A DNA stretch of 64,000 nucleotides, taken from assembly GCA_021205365.1 (NCBI GenBank), contig JAJPXP010000015.1, positions 1 to 64,000 of the forward strand, read 5' to 3'. A program made the translations under genes and the position numbers. The stretch comes from Clostridia bacterium (GTDB lineage Bacteria; Bacillota; Clostridia; Oscillospirales; Butyricicoccaceae). This document shows positions 16,453 through 26,247 of this stretch, piece by piece (position 1 is the first letter of the stretch; each line of letters starts with the position of its first letter). The notes under the pieces were generated by a model that was given only the letters and a program-made list of their open reading frames with translations, did not search any database and was not told the DNA's origin.

Positions 16453-17673
16453 ATGGCAAAGAAAAAACAACTGCCAACAGTCACTGTTGCAACCGATAAG
16501 CAAAAGGCGCTGAGCATTGCGCTGGCGCAGATTGAGAAGCAGCACGGCAAAAATGCTGTTATGTATCTGGGACAGGAAACAGAACTCCTGGATAAGGAGG
16601 TCGTTTCCACCGGTTCCATTGGTTTGGATATGGCGCTGGGCGTCGGCGGACTTCCGCGCGGCAGAATCATTGAGATTTATGGACCGGAATCTTCTGGTAA
16701 AACCACGCTGGCGCTGCATGCGATTGCATCGGCACAGGCCAAGGATGGCATTGCTGCATTTATTGATGCGGAACATGCGCTGGACCCGGTTTATGCCGCC
16801 GCACTGGGCGTCGATGTAGACAGCCTGCTGGTATCCCAGCCGGACAGCGGTGACCAGGGTTTGGAGATTGCAGAGCAGCTGGTACGTTCCGGCGCACTGG
16901 ATATTATTGTTATCGACTCTGTTGCAGCGTTGGTTCCACGCGCTGAAATCGAGGGCGAAATGGGCGACGCATTTGTTGGTCTGCATGCGCGTCTGATGAG
17001 CCAGGCGCTTCGCAAGCTGGCTGGTGTCATTGCAAAGTCTAAGTGTGTGGCAATCTTTATCAACCAGCTGCGTGAAAAGGTTGGTGTGATGTATGGCAAT
17101 CCGGAGGTTACTACCGGCGGCCGTGCATTGAAATTCTATTCCTCTATTCGTATTGATGTCCGCCGTGTAGAGCATCTGAAGGATGGTGACCGCTTAATCG
17201 GCAGCCACACCCGCGCAAAGATTGTAAAAAATAAAATGGCGCCTCCATTCCGTGAAGCATATTTTGACATCATGTATGGTGAGGGCATTTCCAGAATTGG
17301 TGAGCTGGTTGATCTGGGCGTAGAATATGACCTGATTAAAAAGGGCGGCGCATGGTTCACCGTCAATGGGGAACGCTTCCAGGGCCGGGAAAATGCCAAG
17401 AAATATATTGCGGAGAACAAAGAGGTTGCAGAAGAACTCGAGCAGCAGATCCGCAAGGCAATTCAGGAGAACCGGGAAAAGGTCAAGCAGGACCGGAAGG
17501 AGAAGGCAAGCAAGCGCCGCAAGCAGGCTTCCGATGATGAGGAACTGCTGGATGACATGCCTATGGACGATATGGATATGGAAGAAGCACCGCTTCCAGA
17601 GGAGGATGCCGCGCCGAGACGTTCTGCAGCAGTATCCATTGATGCGGATGACTTCGGAGATGATGATATTTGA
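16453..17673 (+). CDS. recA: Recombinase RecA with long acidic tail
   Basis: 406 residues against about 345-355 for most RecA. The core is complete: Walker [10 protein letters not shown], Walker B-like [10 protein letters not shown], the catalytic region DAEHALDP, and loop 2 ([22 protein letters not shown]). From about residue 340 the tail is first highly basic ([14 protein letters not shown]) and then acidic ([12 protein letters not shown] and a final DDFGDDDI). RecA forms DNA filaments for strand exchange and triggers LexA self-cleavage. GGAGG precedes the ATG. recX overlaps its stop. Confidence 0.97.
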   Translation: MAKKKQLPTVTVATDKQKALSIALAQIEKQHGKNAVMYLGQETELLDKEVVSTGSIGLDMALGVGGLPRGRIIEIYGPESSGKTTLALHAIASAQAKDGIAAFIDAEHALDPVYAAALGVDVDSLLVSQPDSGDQGLEIAEQLVRSGALDIIVIDSVAALVPRAEIEGEMGDAFVGLHARLMSQALRKLAGVIAKSKCVAIFINQLREKVGVMYGNPEVTTGGRALKFYSSIRIDVRRVEHLKDGDRLIGSHTRAKIVKNKMAPPFREAYFDIMYGEGISRIGELVDLGVEYDLIKKGGAWFTVNGERFQGRENAKKYIAENKEVAEELEQQIRKAIQENREKVKQDRKEKASKRRKQASDDEELLDDMPMDDMDMEEAPLPEEDAAPRRSAAVSIDADDFGDDDI

Positions 17674-18164
17674 GTATGCAGCAGCCCATAAGTGAGGAAG
17701 AGCAGTACCGTAAGGCGGAAGTCACCGCCGCGGGTATGCTCAGCCGCAGGCCGCTGTCCGCTGCTATGCTGGAGAAGAAGCTTCTGGATAAAGATTTTTT
17801 GCCGGAAGCGGCAGCCTATGCTGTGGAACGCATGCGTATTTTACATGCAATAGATGATCATGCCTATGCAGAGCTGTTGTTGCGCTCCTATTCGCGCAAG
17901 GGATATGGCATCCTGCGTATCCGGCAGGAAATGCGCCAGCGCGGCGTGCCAAATGATATTATTGCAGAAATATTAGAGGATTTTGAACCGGATTGGGACA
18001 TGATGAAAGCGCTGCTGGATAGGAAGCTGCGCGGGGATGTCTCAGACCGGAAAACGCGGGAAAAGGCGATGGCAGCGCTTCAACGGCGCGGTTTCACCTT
18101 TTCCCAGATTCGGACAGTGATGGAGGACTATTGTGCCGACATTGCTGATCAGGAAACGCGGTAA
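17670..18164 (+). CDS. recX: Regulatory protein RecX
   Basis: 164 residues in the three-helix repeat layout of RecX ([51 protein letters not shown]). It binds RecA filaments and limits their activity. The TTG start at 17670 overlaps the recA stop and is nine bases from GGAG; ATG 17676 is an alternative. Genetic neighbour and length agree with the family. Confidence 0.92.
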   Translation: MSMQQPISEEEQYRKAEVTAAGMLSRRPLSAAMLEKKLLDKDFLPEAAAYAVERMRILHAIDDHAYAELLLRSYSRKGYGILRIRQEMRQRGVPNDIIAEILEDFEPDWDMMKALLDRKLRGDVSDRKTREKAMAALQRRGFTFSQIRTVMEDYCADIADQETR

Positions 18165-18194
18165 CCGCCGTGTACAAGGAGGAACGAACAATTT

Positions 18195-19532
18195 ATGTCC
18201 ATTCGATTGGGAATGATTTCACTGGGCTGTGCCAAGAATCTGGTAGACAGCGAGCATATGCTGGCGCAGCTGCAGGAAGCAGGCGTTACCATTGTCGATG
18301 ACGTTGCAGACGCGGATGTTGCCGTTGTCAATACTTGCGGGTTTATTGAATCTGCCAAACAGGAAGCAATCAATACCATTCTGGAAACCGCGCAGCTCAA
18401 GGAAACGGGTTCCCTGAAAGCACTGATTGTCACTGGATGTCTGGTCCAGCGTTATCCAAAGGAGATTACCGAGGAAATGCCGGAAATTGATGCTGTACTG
18501 GGGACCGGAAGCTATAACAATATTGTAGATGCTGTGCGTGCTGTGATGCAGGCGCCGGGTACCGTTTACAGGAATTTTGGGCAGATTGATGAAGCGGAAA
18601 TGGAAGGTGGACGTATCCTTTTGACACCGGGCTATTCCGCTTATCTGAAAATTGCCGAGGGCTGTGATAATCATTGTGCATACTGCGTTATCCCGTCCCT
18701 GCGCGGTAAATTCCGCTCGCGTACAATGGAAGATATCCTGGAGGAAGCGAAAGCGTTGTCGGATGCGGGTGTACGGGAACTCATTGTTGTTGCACAGGAT
18801 ATCACCCGCTATGGCAGGGATTTGTACCGCAAGCATATGCTGCCAGAGCTGTTGCATGCGCTTTGCAAGATGGATTTCACATGGGTGCGTCTGCATTATC
18901 TCTATCCGGATGAAATTACGGATGAGATGATAGATACCATTGCAGCGGAACCGAAGATTGTCAAATATCTGGATATTCCGATCCAGCATGTCAATAGCCG
19001 TATTTTGAAGGCCATGCATCGCCGCGGTGATGCGGAATTTTTAAGGAACCTATTCCATAAGCTGCGCTCACGCATTCCGGGACTGGTGCTGCGTACCAGC
19101 CTGATTGTCGGCTTGCCGGGTGAGACAGAGGAAGAATTTGAAGAGCTGTGCGATTTCCTGCGGGAAATGAATATTGAACGTGCCGGTGTCTTCTGTTATT
19201 CGCCGGAAGAAGGCAGTGAAGCTGCTGCTATGCCGGATCAGATCGATGAAGATGTCAAAAATGAACGCCGTATGATCATTGAAGAGCTGCAGTCAGAGGT
19301 TCTGGATCATTTTGCAGCCCGCATGAAGGGTCAGCTGATCGAAGTCCTGTGCGAAGGCTGGGATGGCGAAACCGGCCTGTACTATGGCCGCAGCTATGCA
19401 GATTCTCAGGACATCGATGGCAGAGTATTGTTTGACAGCGCATTTTCCGTAGAGGAAGGGCAATTTGTGCCGGTACGCATTACCGGTGCGCATGGAGCAG
19501 ATCTGACCGGAAATACCGAAACAATGGAATGA
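18195..19532 (+). CDS. rimO: Ribosomal protein uS12 methylthiotransferase RimO
   Basis: 445 residues. An N-terminal UPF0004 domain with the first iron-sulfur cysteines (ISLGCAKNLVDSEHML), the radical SAM motif Cys157-x3-Cys161-x2-Cys164, and a C-terminal TRAM domain. The SLGCAKNLVDSE start and the CDNHCAYC motif fit RimO rather than MiaB. It adds a methylthio group to an aspartate of S12. AAGGAGG precedes the ATG. Confidence 0.95.
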   Translation: MSIRLGMISLGCAKNLVDSEHMLAQLQEAGVTIVDDVADADVAVVNTCGFIESAKQEAINTILETAQLKETGSLKALIVTGCLVQRYPKEITEEMPEIDAVLGTGSYNNIVDAVRAVMQAPGTVYRNFGQIDEAEMEGGRILLTPGYSAYLKIAEGCDNHCAYCVIPSLRGKFRSRTMEDILEEAKALSDAGVRELIVVAQDITRYGRDLYRKHMLPELLHALCKMDFTWVRLHYLYPDEITDEMIDTIAAEPKIVKYLDIPIQHVNSRILKAMHRRGDAEFLRNLFHKLRSRIPGLVLRTSLIVGLPGETEEEFEELCDFLREMNIERAGVFCYSPEEGSEAAAMPDQIDEDVKNERRMIIEELQSEVLDHFAARMKGQLIEVLCEGWDGETGLYYGRSYADSQDIDGRVLFDSAFSVEEGQFVPVRITGAHGADLTGNTETME

Positions 19533-19537
19533 TGCAA

Positions 19538-19566
19538 TTGACACCTGCGCGGTGAAAACGTATAAT
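19538..19566 (+). promoter_or_regulatory. Full-consensus sigma-A promoter before pgsA
   Basis: TTGACA (19538-19543) and TATAAT (19561-19566), both perfect, with a 17 bp spacer. It begins right after the rimO stop, so pgsA-cysS have their own strong promoter. Confidence 0.9.
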
Positions 19567-19572
19567 ATCAGT

Positions 19573-19589
19573 TGCAGGAGGCTCCTGCA
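19573..19589 (+). promoter_or_regulatory. Palindrome in the pgsA 5' leader
   Basis: TGCAGGAG and CTCCTGCA form a perfect inverted repeat with one central base at about +1 to +17 of the predicted transcript. It may be an operator or an RNA hairpin stabilising the 5' end. Confidence 0.6.
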
Positions 19590-19616
19590 GATTACGACAT
19601 AAGGAAGGAGACTTAT

Positions 19617-20195
19617 ATGACTCTTGCCAATAAAATTACATTGGCGCGTATTGCGTTGATTCCGTTTTTCATTATCTTTGCCACCATTGGCGGTGTAGCA
19701 TGTGATGTGCTTGCATTGGTGCTATTCTGCCTGTGCAGCGTAACGGATTTTCTTGACGGATACGTTGCACGCAAATATAATCAGGTAACAGATTTCGGCA
19801 AATTTGTCGACCCACTGGCTGATAAACTGCTGATCTGTGCTGCTATGTGTGTATTCGTAGACCGCGGCTTTATGGTGGGCTGGATGGTATTCATCATTTT
19901 GGCGCGTGAATTTATTATTACTTCCCTGCGTACCATTGCAATGGGGAAGAACCGTGTCATGGCGGCAACATGGACTGGTAAGGTGAAAACCTGTACGCAG
20001 ATTGCCGGTATTATCATCATTTTCCTGTGCTTGCTGTTTACAGGAGAGGACTTGTCGATCAGCCATACGGCGGATGTACTGGTACAGCTTTGTGGCTGGG
20101 TGATGATGCTCGTGACCCTGTATTCCGGTTATGATTATCTGCATCGCAACTGGGATTTGGTTGCGGAAGGCGCGACCAAGCCGAAGATCAAGTAA
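19617..20195 (+). CDS. pgsA: CDP-diacylglycerol-glycerol-3-phosphate 3-phosphatidyltransferase
   Basis: 192 residues, about four to five membrane segments. The CDP-alcohol phosphatidyltransferase motif is complete: Asp47-Gly48, Ala51-Arg52, Gly61, Asp65 and Asp69. It makes phosphatidylglycerol phosphate from CDP-diacylglycerol. The ATG 19617 follows GGAAGGAG. Its place after rimO is common in Clostridia. Confidence 0.93.
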   Translation: MTLANKITLARIALIPFFIIFATIGGVACDVLALVLFCLCSVTDFLDGYVARKYNQVTDFGKFVDPLADKLLICAAMCVFVDRGFMVGWMVFIILAREFIITSLRTIAMGKNRVMAATWTGKVKTCTQIAGIIIIFLCLLFTGEDLSISHTADVLVQLCGWVMMLVTLYSGYDYLHRNWDLVAEGATKPKIK

Positions 20196-20265
20196 ACACT
20201 GCGTTTCCGTTGGCCTGTATTTTGGCTGAGGGAGCTATCTAATATAATTAGGGAGAAATTCATCT

Positions 20266-21675
20266 ATGAAATTATATAATTCTATGACGCGCCAGAAGGA
20301 AGAGTTTATTCCGATTGAACCGGGCAAGGTAAAGATGTATTCCTGTGGTCCTACGGTTTATAATTTCTTCCACATTGGCAATGCACGTCCGTTTATCATT
20401 TTTGATACGCTGCGCCGTTATTTTGAGTATCGCGGATATGAAGTAAAGTTTGTGCAGAACTTCACTGACATTGATGACAAGGTAATCAACAAGGCCAATG
20501 CAGAAGGTGTTACCTACGATGTCATTGCAGACCGTTATATCAAGGAATACTTTGTTGATGCGCAGGGCCTTGGCATCCGGGCGGCTACAGTTCATCCGCG
20601 TGCAACTGAGACGATGGATGCGATCATTGATATTGTCAAGGCACTGGTTGACAACGGTCATGCATATGCAGCGCCGAATGGCGATGTATATTTCCGCACC
20701 AAGAGCTTTAAAGAATACGGCAAGCTGTCCCATCAGCCGTTGGATGAGCTGCAGGCAGGCGCACGTATCAGTGTTGGTGAACTGAAGGAAGACCCAATGG
20801 ACTTTGCGGTATGGAAGTCTGCGAAGCCGGGCGAACCGAGCTGGGAATCCCCGTGGGGACAGGGAAGACCGGGCTGGCACATAGAGTGCTCTGCTATGGT
20901 AAACAAGTATTTGGGCAAGACCATCGACATTCATTCCGGCGGCAAGGATTTGATTTTCCCGCATCATGAAAATGAAATTGCACAGTCTGAATGCGCAAAT
21001 GGCTGCACGTTTTCCAATTACTGGTTGCACAACGGCTTCCTGACCATTGACAATGAGAAGATGTCCAAATCCAAGGGTAATTTCTTTATGGTTCGCGAGG
21101 CTGCTGCGGTATATGGATATGAAACCATCCGCATGTTTATGCTGTCTGCACAGTACCGGACCCCGCTGAACTATTCTGAGGAATCTTTGAAGATGACCAA
21201 GAGTTCCTTGGAGCGTCTGTATACGGCTGCTGAGAACCTGCAGTTCCTGCTGGATCATCAGACCGGCGATACCATGACGGAGGAGGAGCAGAAGAAGTCT
21301 GTGGCACTCGATCAGTACCGTCAGAAGTTCATTGATGCGATGGATGATGATTTGAATACAGCGGATGCGCTTGCTGCTGTGTTTGAATTGGTTCGCCAGA
21401 TCAATACCGATGTCAAGGATCCAAACTGCACGCATGCTTTTGTACAGTCTTGCTTCGATCATATGATGGAGCTGTGCGGTGTACTTGGTCTGGTCGGTCA
21501 TCTGGAAAAGAAGACCATTGACAGCGAAGTGGAGGATCTGATTGCACAGCGTGCTGCTGCCAAGAAAGCAAAGAACTTTGCAGAGGCTGACCGCATTCGT
21601 GATTACCTGCTCAATGAAAAGGGTATCATCATTAAGGATACCCGGCAGGGAACACAGTGGAGCTATAAGGAATAA
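20266..21675 (+). CDS. cysS: Cysteinyl-tRNA synthetase
   Basis: 469 residues. The HIGH motif appears as [10 protein letters not shown], the KMSKS motif is at residues 265-269, and zinc ligands include CGPTVY near the start, HIECSAM and [10 protein letters not shown]. It charges tRNA-Cys. AGGGAG precedes the ATG. No T-box leader is visible in the 70 base gap after pgsA. Confidence 0.97.
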   Translation: MKLYNSMTRQKEEFIPIEPGKVKMYSCGPTVYNFFHIGNARPFIIFDTLRRYFEYRGYEVKFVQNFTDIDDKVINKANAEGVTYDVIADRYIKEYFVDAQGLGIRAATVHPRATETMDAIIDIVKALVDNGHAYAAPNGDVYFRTKSFKEYGKLSHQPLDELQAGARISVGELKEDPMDFAVWKSAKPGEPSWESPWGQGRPGWHIECSAMVNKYLGKTIDIHSGGKDLIFPHHENEIAQSECANGCTFSNYWLHNGFLTIDNEKMSKSKGNFFMVREAAAVYGYETIRMFMLSAQYRTPLNYSEESLKMTKSSLERLYTAAENLQFLLDHQTGDTMTEEEQKKSVALDQYRQKFIDAMDDDLNTADALAAVFELVRQINTDVKDPNCTHAFVQSCFDHMMELCGVLGLVGHLEKKTIDSEVEDLIAQRAAAKKAKNFAEADRIRDYLLNEKGIIIKDTRQGTQWSYKE

Positions 21676-21683
21676 ATTGTAAG

Positions 21684-21733
21684 AAAAGGTATTCTGTGGA
21701 AAGATTGTTCCGCAGGATACCTTTTATTTTATT
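21684..21733 (+). terminator. Terminator after cysS
   Basis: AAAAGGTATTCTGTGGA pairs with TCCGCAGGATACCTTTT with a G-U or two, followed by ATTTTATTT. Confidence 0.85.
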
Positions 21734-21761
21734 TACACCATTCAGAAAGAGAGGGAATGGA

Positions 21762-23117
21762 ATGAAAATAAGGCGAATTGCAGCTCTATTGTTGGTTGCT
21801 ATGCTGTCGGGTATGCTGCGCACGGCGTTTGCAGCGGAGAAGGAAACACAGACCGCATCAACTGGCTATGCAGTTCCGTTGGAGGAGGAAGTAGAACGCA
21901 GCACACAGGCGGCAGCTACGGCAGAACCAACCCAGCAGCAGGCATATGATGCCATGATCGCACTCAAAGAGGATTATCCTGAAGGCATGCCCTGGACGAA
22001 TGACAATTATTATAGCTGGAAGGGCGGCATTTACGCTGGCGGGTACGGCTGTGCAGCCTTTGCCTTTTTGCTGAGTGATGCCGCGTTTGGGGATCTCCCG
22101 GCAAGAAAACTGGAGGAATTTACATATGAACAGCTGCGTGTAGGCGATATCCTCCGGGTTTACAATAACTCTCATAGCGTTATCATTCTGGAAATTGGCA
22201 GCGAGTATGTTACTATTGCAGAGGGAAATTACAATAGCTCTATTCGTTGGGGACGGTTGCTGAGAAAATCCATTGTGATGGATGCGGACTATCTGTTAAC
22301 ACGGTATAGTGACCAGACATATGGATGCAATCATACTTATGAATCGAAGATATATGCGCCCACCTGTACAAAATCCGGCTATACAAGATACACCTGTACC
22401 AAGTGCAGCTATCAGTATGATGATAATTATACAATGGCTGCGCATACGTGGGATTATGGCAAGGTAAGCGTTGTGCCGACTGACACAGAAGAGGGGAAGC
22501 TGCAGTATACCTGTACCGTATGCGGCCAGAAAAAGACCGAGACAATCTCGATGCAGGATTATCGTGCGCTGGCGGTATATCAGATTTTTGAAGATGTGCA
22601 GCCAGATAAATGGTATACGTCTTTTATTCAGTCTGCGTATGATACCGGGCTGATGGCAGGCACCAGCAAAATGATTTTTTCCACGAATGCAACGCTGACC
22701 CGTGCGCAGGTAGCGCAGATTCTGTACAATCATGCAGGGCAGCCAGAGATAAGCGGTTCCATTCCATTTCAGGATGTGAAGCGTGACGCATGGTATTATG
22801 ATGCTGTATGCTGGGCATATCAGCAGGGCGTTGTAGCAGGAACAAGTCCGACGTCCTATGCGCCGCAGTCGAATGTCACCCGTGAAGAGTTGATGGTCAT
22901 GCTGCATAACCATTCCGGTAAACCGGAAGGCAGCGGCAATTTGAATGGTTTTGTGGACAGCAGTAAGGTTTCTGGATGGGCAATGAGTGCCATGCGCTGG
23001 GCAGTGCAGAAAAATATCCTGAGCGGCAGCATTTCCGGTGGGAAAACATATCTGAATCCCCGGGGGAATGCGACCCGTGCGGAAGCTGCAACGATCATGA
23101 CAAAATATTTTTCGTAA
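21762..23117 (+). CDS. Secreted SLH-domain protein with CHAP/NlpC-like domain
   Basis: 451 residues. Signal peptide to about residue 27 (ending RTAFA-AE). Residues about 75-185 (GGYGCAAFAFLLSDAAFG and NNSHSVIILEIG) look like a papain-fold amidase with Cys and His. Two cysteine-pair segments of the CNHTYES/CTKCSYQY and CTVCGQKK type follow. Three SLH repeats (FEDVQPDKWYTSFIQSAYD, FQDVKRDAWYYDAVCWAYQ, FVDSSKVSGWAMSAMRWAV) end the protein and should anchor it to cell-wall polymer. The start ATG 21762 follows GAGAGGGA. Its 3' end is nearly the same as that of the next gene. Confidence 0.85.
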   Translation: MKIRRIAALLLVAMLSGMLRTAFAAEKETQTASTGYAVPLEEEVERSTQAAATAEPTQQQAYDAMIALKEDYPEGMPWTNDNYYSWKGGIYAGGYGCAAFAFLLSDAAFGDLPARKLEEFTYEQLRVGDILRVYNNSHSVIILEIGSEYVTIAEGNYNSSIRWGRLLRKSIVMDADYLLTRYSDQTYGCNHTYESKIYAPTCTKSGYTRYTCTKCSYQYDDNYTMAAHTWDYGKVSVVPTDTEEGKLQYTCTVCGQKKTETISMQDYRALAVYQIFEDVQPDKWYTSFIQSAYDTGLMAGTSKMIFSTNATLTRAQVAQILYNHAGQPEISGSIPFQDVKRDAWYYDAVCWAYQQGVVAGTSPTSYAPQSNVTREELMVMLHNHSGKPEGSGNLNGFVDSSKVSGWAMSAMRWAVQKNILSGSISGGKTYLNPRGNATRAEAATIMTKYFS

Positions 23118-23155
23118 TAGAATCAAAAAGAAATTTGTCAGCAAAGAAAGAGCAT
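22590..23155 (+). repeat. Duplicated SLH/3' UTR module, copy 1
   Basis: Copy 2 is at about 24550-25130. The two agree in amino-acid sequence for nearly the whole SLH region and then continue to agree past the stop codons (AAGAAATTTGTCAGCAAAG and AAGAGCATCC), so the match includes non-coding DNA. Confidence 0.85.
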
Positions 23156-23276
23156 CCTTCGAAATGCTTTCAAATTGACAGATATATGATCATACTGTAT
23201 AATATGAAACACAAATATGTTCGATAAAAACACAGAAGGGAGTCTTTATTTTACACAAAGAAAGGTAGGAATCTAT

Positions 23277-25091
23277 ATGAAAAAGTGGAAAAGATGCAGC
23301 AGCTTTTTATTGGTTCTGGCATTACTCATTGGTATCTTGCCACAAGCAAAGGCGGTCTCCCAGGTGTATTACAGCATTGATTATCGTACAGCGGTAGCCA
23401 ATTCGCGTATTACCCAGAAAAACAGTGGGGATTGTGCTGTTGTTTCGGTATCAACGATAGAAGCATATATGTATGGCGCAACGTCTTCTGCAGATAAAAC
23501 GTCTGTATATAATGCAGTTGTCAATAAAAATTTGGGGACAACAACCCACAAACCAAATGCGCAAGCGATTCAGAGCTGGTCGGCATTGGGATATCTGACA
23601 GTAGGCAGCTTTTCTTTGCAGAAGCTGTATGACCAGCTGGCACAGGGCTATCCGGTTATCGTACACCGGACCAATGGAACTTATCAGCATTGGTCTGTTG
23701 TCTGCGCGTATGTTGGTTCCACCTCCAGTTTACAGGAGTCGGGATTTATTGTTGCAGATGTCAGTACAAATTATAACAGTTCTACGTGTTTGAAGACCCT
23801 GACGGCATGGAAAAATACAGTTAGCGGCAGTAAGCTTGACAATATTGCTTATCGGAAAAATGGTATCCCAATCAGCCTTTCTGGCATTCGTTTTGCAGTG
23901 AATGTACCGGAAATTGTACATCCAAAGGGCAATGGACATGGTGTATATGGTTATGTGACCTCTAATAACAATTTGAGCAGTGTTGTTGTGCAGGTGATCA
24001 ACGCGCAGACCGGAGCTTATGTATTTAACAAAACAATCAGTCCAAATGCAAAGTCCTACAGCTTATATAATCTGGACAGCTCGATGACCTTTGCTTCCTG
24101 GGCGGCAGGAAAATATTATTATCTGATTACAGCAAAGGACACTTCCGGTACAAGTAAAACCTTCTGCCAATATTTTACCATTGCAACTTCCTGGCCATCT
24201 GCCAAGCCATCTGTGCCGACCTTTACATTCTCTTATAATGCCAATGGAGGAAGCGGAAGCATCAGCAGCCAGTCGGTAGCTTTTATGGGAACATTGAAGC
24301 TGTCTTCCAGTACATGCACCCGTTCCGGCTATACATTTAAGGGATGGAATGTGAAACGGCTAAAGGACAATAAATGGTATACGAACAGTGGAACTTGGTC
24401 TACAGATGCACAGATTACCAGCAATGGATATACCAAAAAATTATATGCAGCAGGCTCCAGCTATGCTTTCGGCAGGGAATGGATTAAGGATTGCACAGAT
24501 ATCAGCAATTATACCTTCTATGCAGTATGGGAAAAGTCTGTTACTTTGGTATCGGATATTTTTACAGATGTTCCTGCAAATGCATGGTATGTCTCCTATA
24601 TACAGTATGTATATGATAATGGCATCATGTCCGGCACAAGTGCCACCGCTTTTATGCCGAATGCAGCGCTGACCCGTGCACAGGTAGCACAGATTCTGTA
24701 CAATTATGTAGGGAAGCCACAGGTAACCGGCTCGATTCCGTTCCAGGATGTCAAGCGTGATACGTGGTATTATAACGCTGTGTGCTGGGCATATCAGCAG
24801 GGCGTTGTGGCAGGTACAAGTGCAACTACTTTCGCTCCGCAGGAGAATGTTACCCGTGAGGCGCTGATGGTTATGCTGCATAACTATTCCAGTAAACCGG
24901 AAGGCAGTGGGAATTTGGACCGCTTCGCGGATAGCAATAAGGTTTCCGGCTGGGCAATGAATGCCATGCGCTGGGCAGTGCAGAAAAATATCCTGAGCGG
25001 CAGCGTTTCCGACGGAAAAACATATCTGAATCCACAGGGGAATGCAACCCGTGCGGAAGCAGCAACGATTATGACAAAATATTTTTCGTAA
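23277..25091 (+). CDS. Secreted SLH-domain protein with C39-like peptidase and B-repeat
   Basis: 604 residues. Signal peptide ending near PQAKA. Residues about 25-170 resemble a papain-like C39 peptidase (KNSGDCAVVSVSTIEAYMYG, HWSVVCAYVG) with Cys and His. Residues about 320-410 (YNANGGSGSISSQSVAFMGT, CTRSGYTFKGWNV) are a Listeria-Bacteroides (InlB B-type) repeat. Three SLH repeats follow. The start ATG 23277 follows AAAGGTAGG. The SLH module and 3' UTR are a duplicate of those of the preceding gene. Confidence 0.85.
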   Translation: MKKWKRCSSFLLVLALLIGILPQAKAVSQVYYSIDYRTAVANSRITQKNSGDCAVVSVSTIEAYMYGATSSADKTSVYNAVVNKNLGTTTHKPNAQAIQSWSALGYLTVGSFSLQKLYDQLAQGYPVIVHRTNGTYQHWSVVCAYVGSTSSLQESGFIVADVSTNYNSSTCLKTLTAWKNTVSGSKLDNIAYRKNGIPISLSGIRFAVNVPEIVHPKGNGHGVYGYVTSNNNLSSVVVQVINAQTGAYVFNKTISPNAKSYSLYNLDSSMTFASWAAGKYYYLITAKDTSGTSKTFCQYFTIATSWPSAKPSVPTFTFSYNANGGSGSISSQSVAFMGTLKLSSSTCTRSGYTFKGWNVKRLKDNKWYTNSGTWSTDAQITSNGYTKKLYAAGSSYAFGREWIKDCTDISNYTFYAVWEKSVTLVSDIFTDVPANAWYVSYIQYVYDNGIMSGTSATAFMPNAALTRAQVAQILYNYVGKPQVTGSIPFQDVKRDTWYYNAVCWAYQQGVVAGTSATTFAPQENVTREALMVMLHNYSSKPEGSGNLDRFADSNKVSGWAMNAMRWAVQKNILSGSVSDGKTYLNPQGNATRAEAATIMTKYFS

Positions 25092-25130
25092 GAGAATTAA
25101 AAAGAAATTTGTCAGCAAAGAAAGAGCATC
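24550..25130 (+). repeat. Duplicated SLH/3' UTR module, copy 2
   Basis: Partner of the module at 22590-23155. The terminator arm that follows is complete only in this copy. Confidence 0.85.
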
Positions 25131-25166
25131 CTGCGGAATTAATCTGCGGGATGCTTTCTTACTTTG
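25116..25166 (+). terminator. Terminator after the second SLH gene
   Basis: AAGAAAGAGCATCC pairs with GGGATGCTTTCTT, followed by ACTTTG. Copy 1 (23140-23172) has a shortened, weaker version of this hairpin. Confidence 0.7.
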
Positions 25167-25225
25167 ACTTGTTATAGGGAGCTGATATAATAAGCTTGAT
25201 AAATTAAAATTTGGAGGAATATTTT

Positions 25226-25855
25226 ATGGCAAATACTTATCAAGTGATAGATGAAAAAAGGTGGGAAAGATCCATACACTGTATGGTTTTCAGAAATAGT
25301 ATTGAACCTGCTTTTTGCGTGACTTTTGAGATAGATATCACACATTTTTTAAATAAAATGAAATCTCAGGGAGGCTCTTTTACTATTGCGATGGTTTATG
25401 CTGTATGCAAGTGCGCAAATGAGATTGAAGCATTCAGATACCGTTTTTTGGATGGAAAAATTGTTCTGTTTGACAAAATCGATACAGCATTTACTTACTT
25501 GAATAAAGACACGGAATTATTTAAGGTGGTCAATGTTCCCATGCAAGATACGATGCAGGAATATATGGAGATAGCAACCAAAGCCGTGAACGAACAGAAT
25601 GCATATTTTACAGGGCCATTAGGAAATGATGTATTTCAATGTTCTCCTATGCCTTGGGTTACTTATACACATATATCGCACACCAATTCTGGAAAAAAAG
25701 ATAATGCAACTCCTTTATTTGATTGGGGAAAATATTTTGAAAGAAATGGACGTATTATGATGCCGATTTCCGTTCAAGCGCATCATTCCTTTGTTGATGG
25801 AATCCATATTGGAAAATTTGCAGACAAGCTGCAAAAATATATGGATGAACTCTAA
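25226..25855 (+). CDS. Chloramphenicol O-acetyltransferase-like protein
   Basis: 209 residues, close to the 210-220 of type A CAT. The catalytic region reads SVQAHHSFVDGIHIG, carrying the HHxxxDG histidine. Two other CAT-like strings, FEIDITHFLNKMKSQGGSFT and YEA-like AFRYRFLDGKIVLFDKI, are present. The family transfers acetyl from acetyl-CoA; whether this one inactivates chloramphenicol cannot be told. The ATG 25226 follows GGAGGA by seven bases. The gene is visibly richer in A+T than its neighbours, suggesting transfer. Confidence 0.85.
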   Translation: MANTYQVIDEKRWERSIHCMVFRNSIEPAFCVTFEIDITHFLNKMKSQGGSFTIAMVYAVCKCANEIEAFRYRFLDGKIVLFDKIDTAFTYLNKDTELFKVVNVPMQDTMQEYMEIATKAVNEQNAYFTGPLGNDVFQCSPMPWVTYTHISHTNSGKKDNATPLFDWGKYFERNGRIMMPISVQAHHSFVDGIHIGKFADKLQKYMDEL

Positions 25856-25911
25856 ACAATCTCAATTGCCTCGTTGTATAAATCATGCACTCGGATTTTT
25901 GTCTGATACAA

Positions 25912-25946
25912 CAAAAAAGGACACATCCATTTGGGTGTGTCCTTTA
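25912..25946 (-). terminator. Terminator of the rpsF-ssb-rpsR operon
   Basis: On the minus strand AAAGGACACA pairs with TGTGTCCTTT and is followed by TTTTG. On the plus strand it may also end the acetyltransferase transcript. Confidence 0.85.
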
Positions 25947-25971
25947 ATGGTATCCTGTATTTAGGGGAAAA

Positions 25972-26223
25972 TTACTCTGCAGTATACGGCAGCAGAGCGA
26001 TGTGACGAGCACGCTTGATTGCTTCAGTCAGCTGGCGCTGATGCAGTGCACAGGTGCCAGTCATGCGGCGCGGAAGAATCTTGCCACGCTCGGACATGTA
26101 TCTCTTCAGCTTTGCAACGTCCTTATAATCAATAGCCTCAACCTTATCTACACAGAAAGAGCAAACCTTTCTGCGGCGACGGCCGCCGCGATTGGGGCGA
26201 TATTCTCTTTTTTCTTCAGCCAT
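25972..26223 (-). CDS. rpsR: 30S ribosomal protein S18
   Basis: 83 residues. [21 protein letters not shown], then a basic [16 protein letters not shown] stretch are diagnostic for bS18. It partners S6 in the platform of the small subunit. Start chosen at 26223, seven bases after GGAGGT; ATG 26229 touches it. Last gene of rpsF-ssb-rpsR. Confidence 0.95.
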   Translation of the reverse strand: MAEEKREYRPNRGGRRRRKVCSFCVDKVEAIDYKDVAKLKRYMSERGKILPRRMTGTCALHQRQLTEAIKRARHIALLPYTAE

Positions 26224-26247
26224 TGTCATAACCTCCTTGTTCAATAA

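Noticed and set aside
20196..20265. T-box riboswitch before cysS
   Set aside because: The gap is only 70 bases and lacks a specifier loop and the conserved T-box TGGNACCGCG string.
20272..21501. 409-codon minus-strand open frame
   Set aside because: Shadow of cysS, no start signals.
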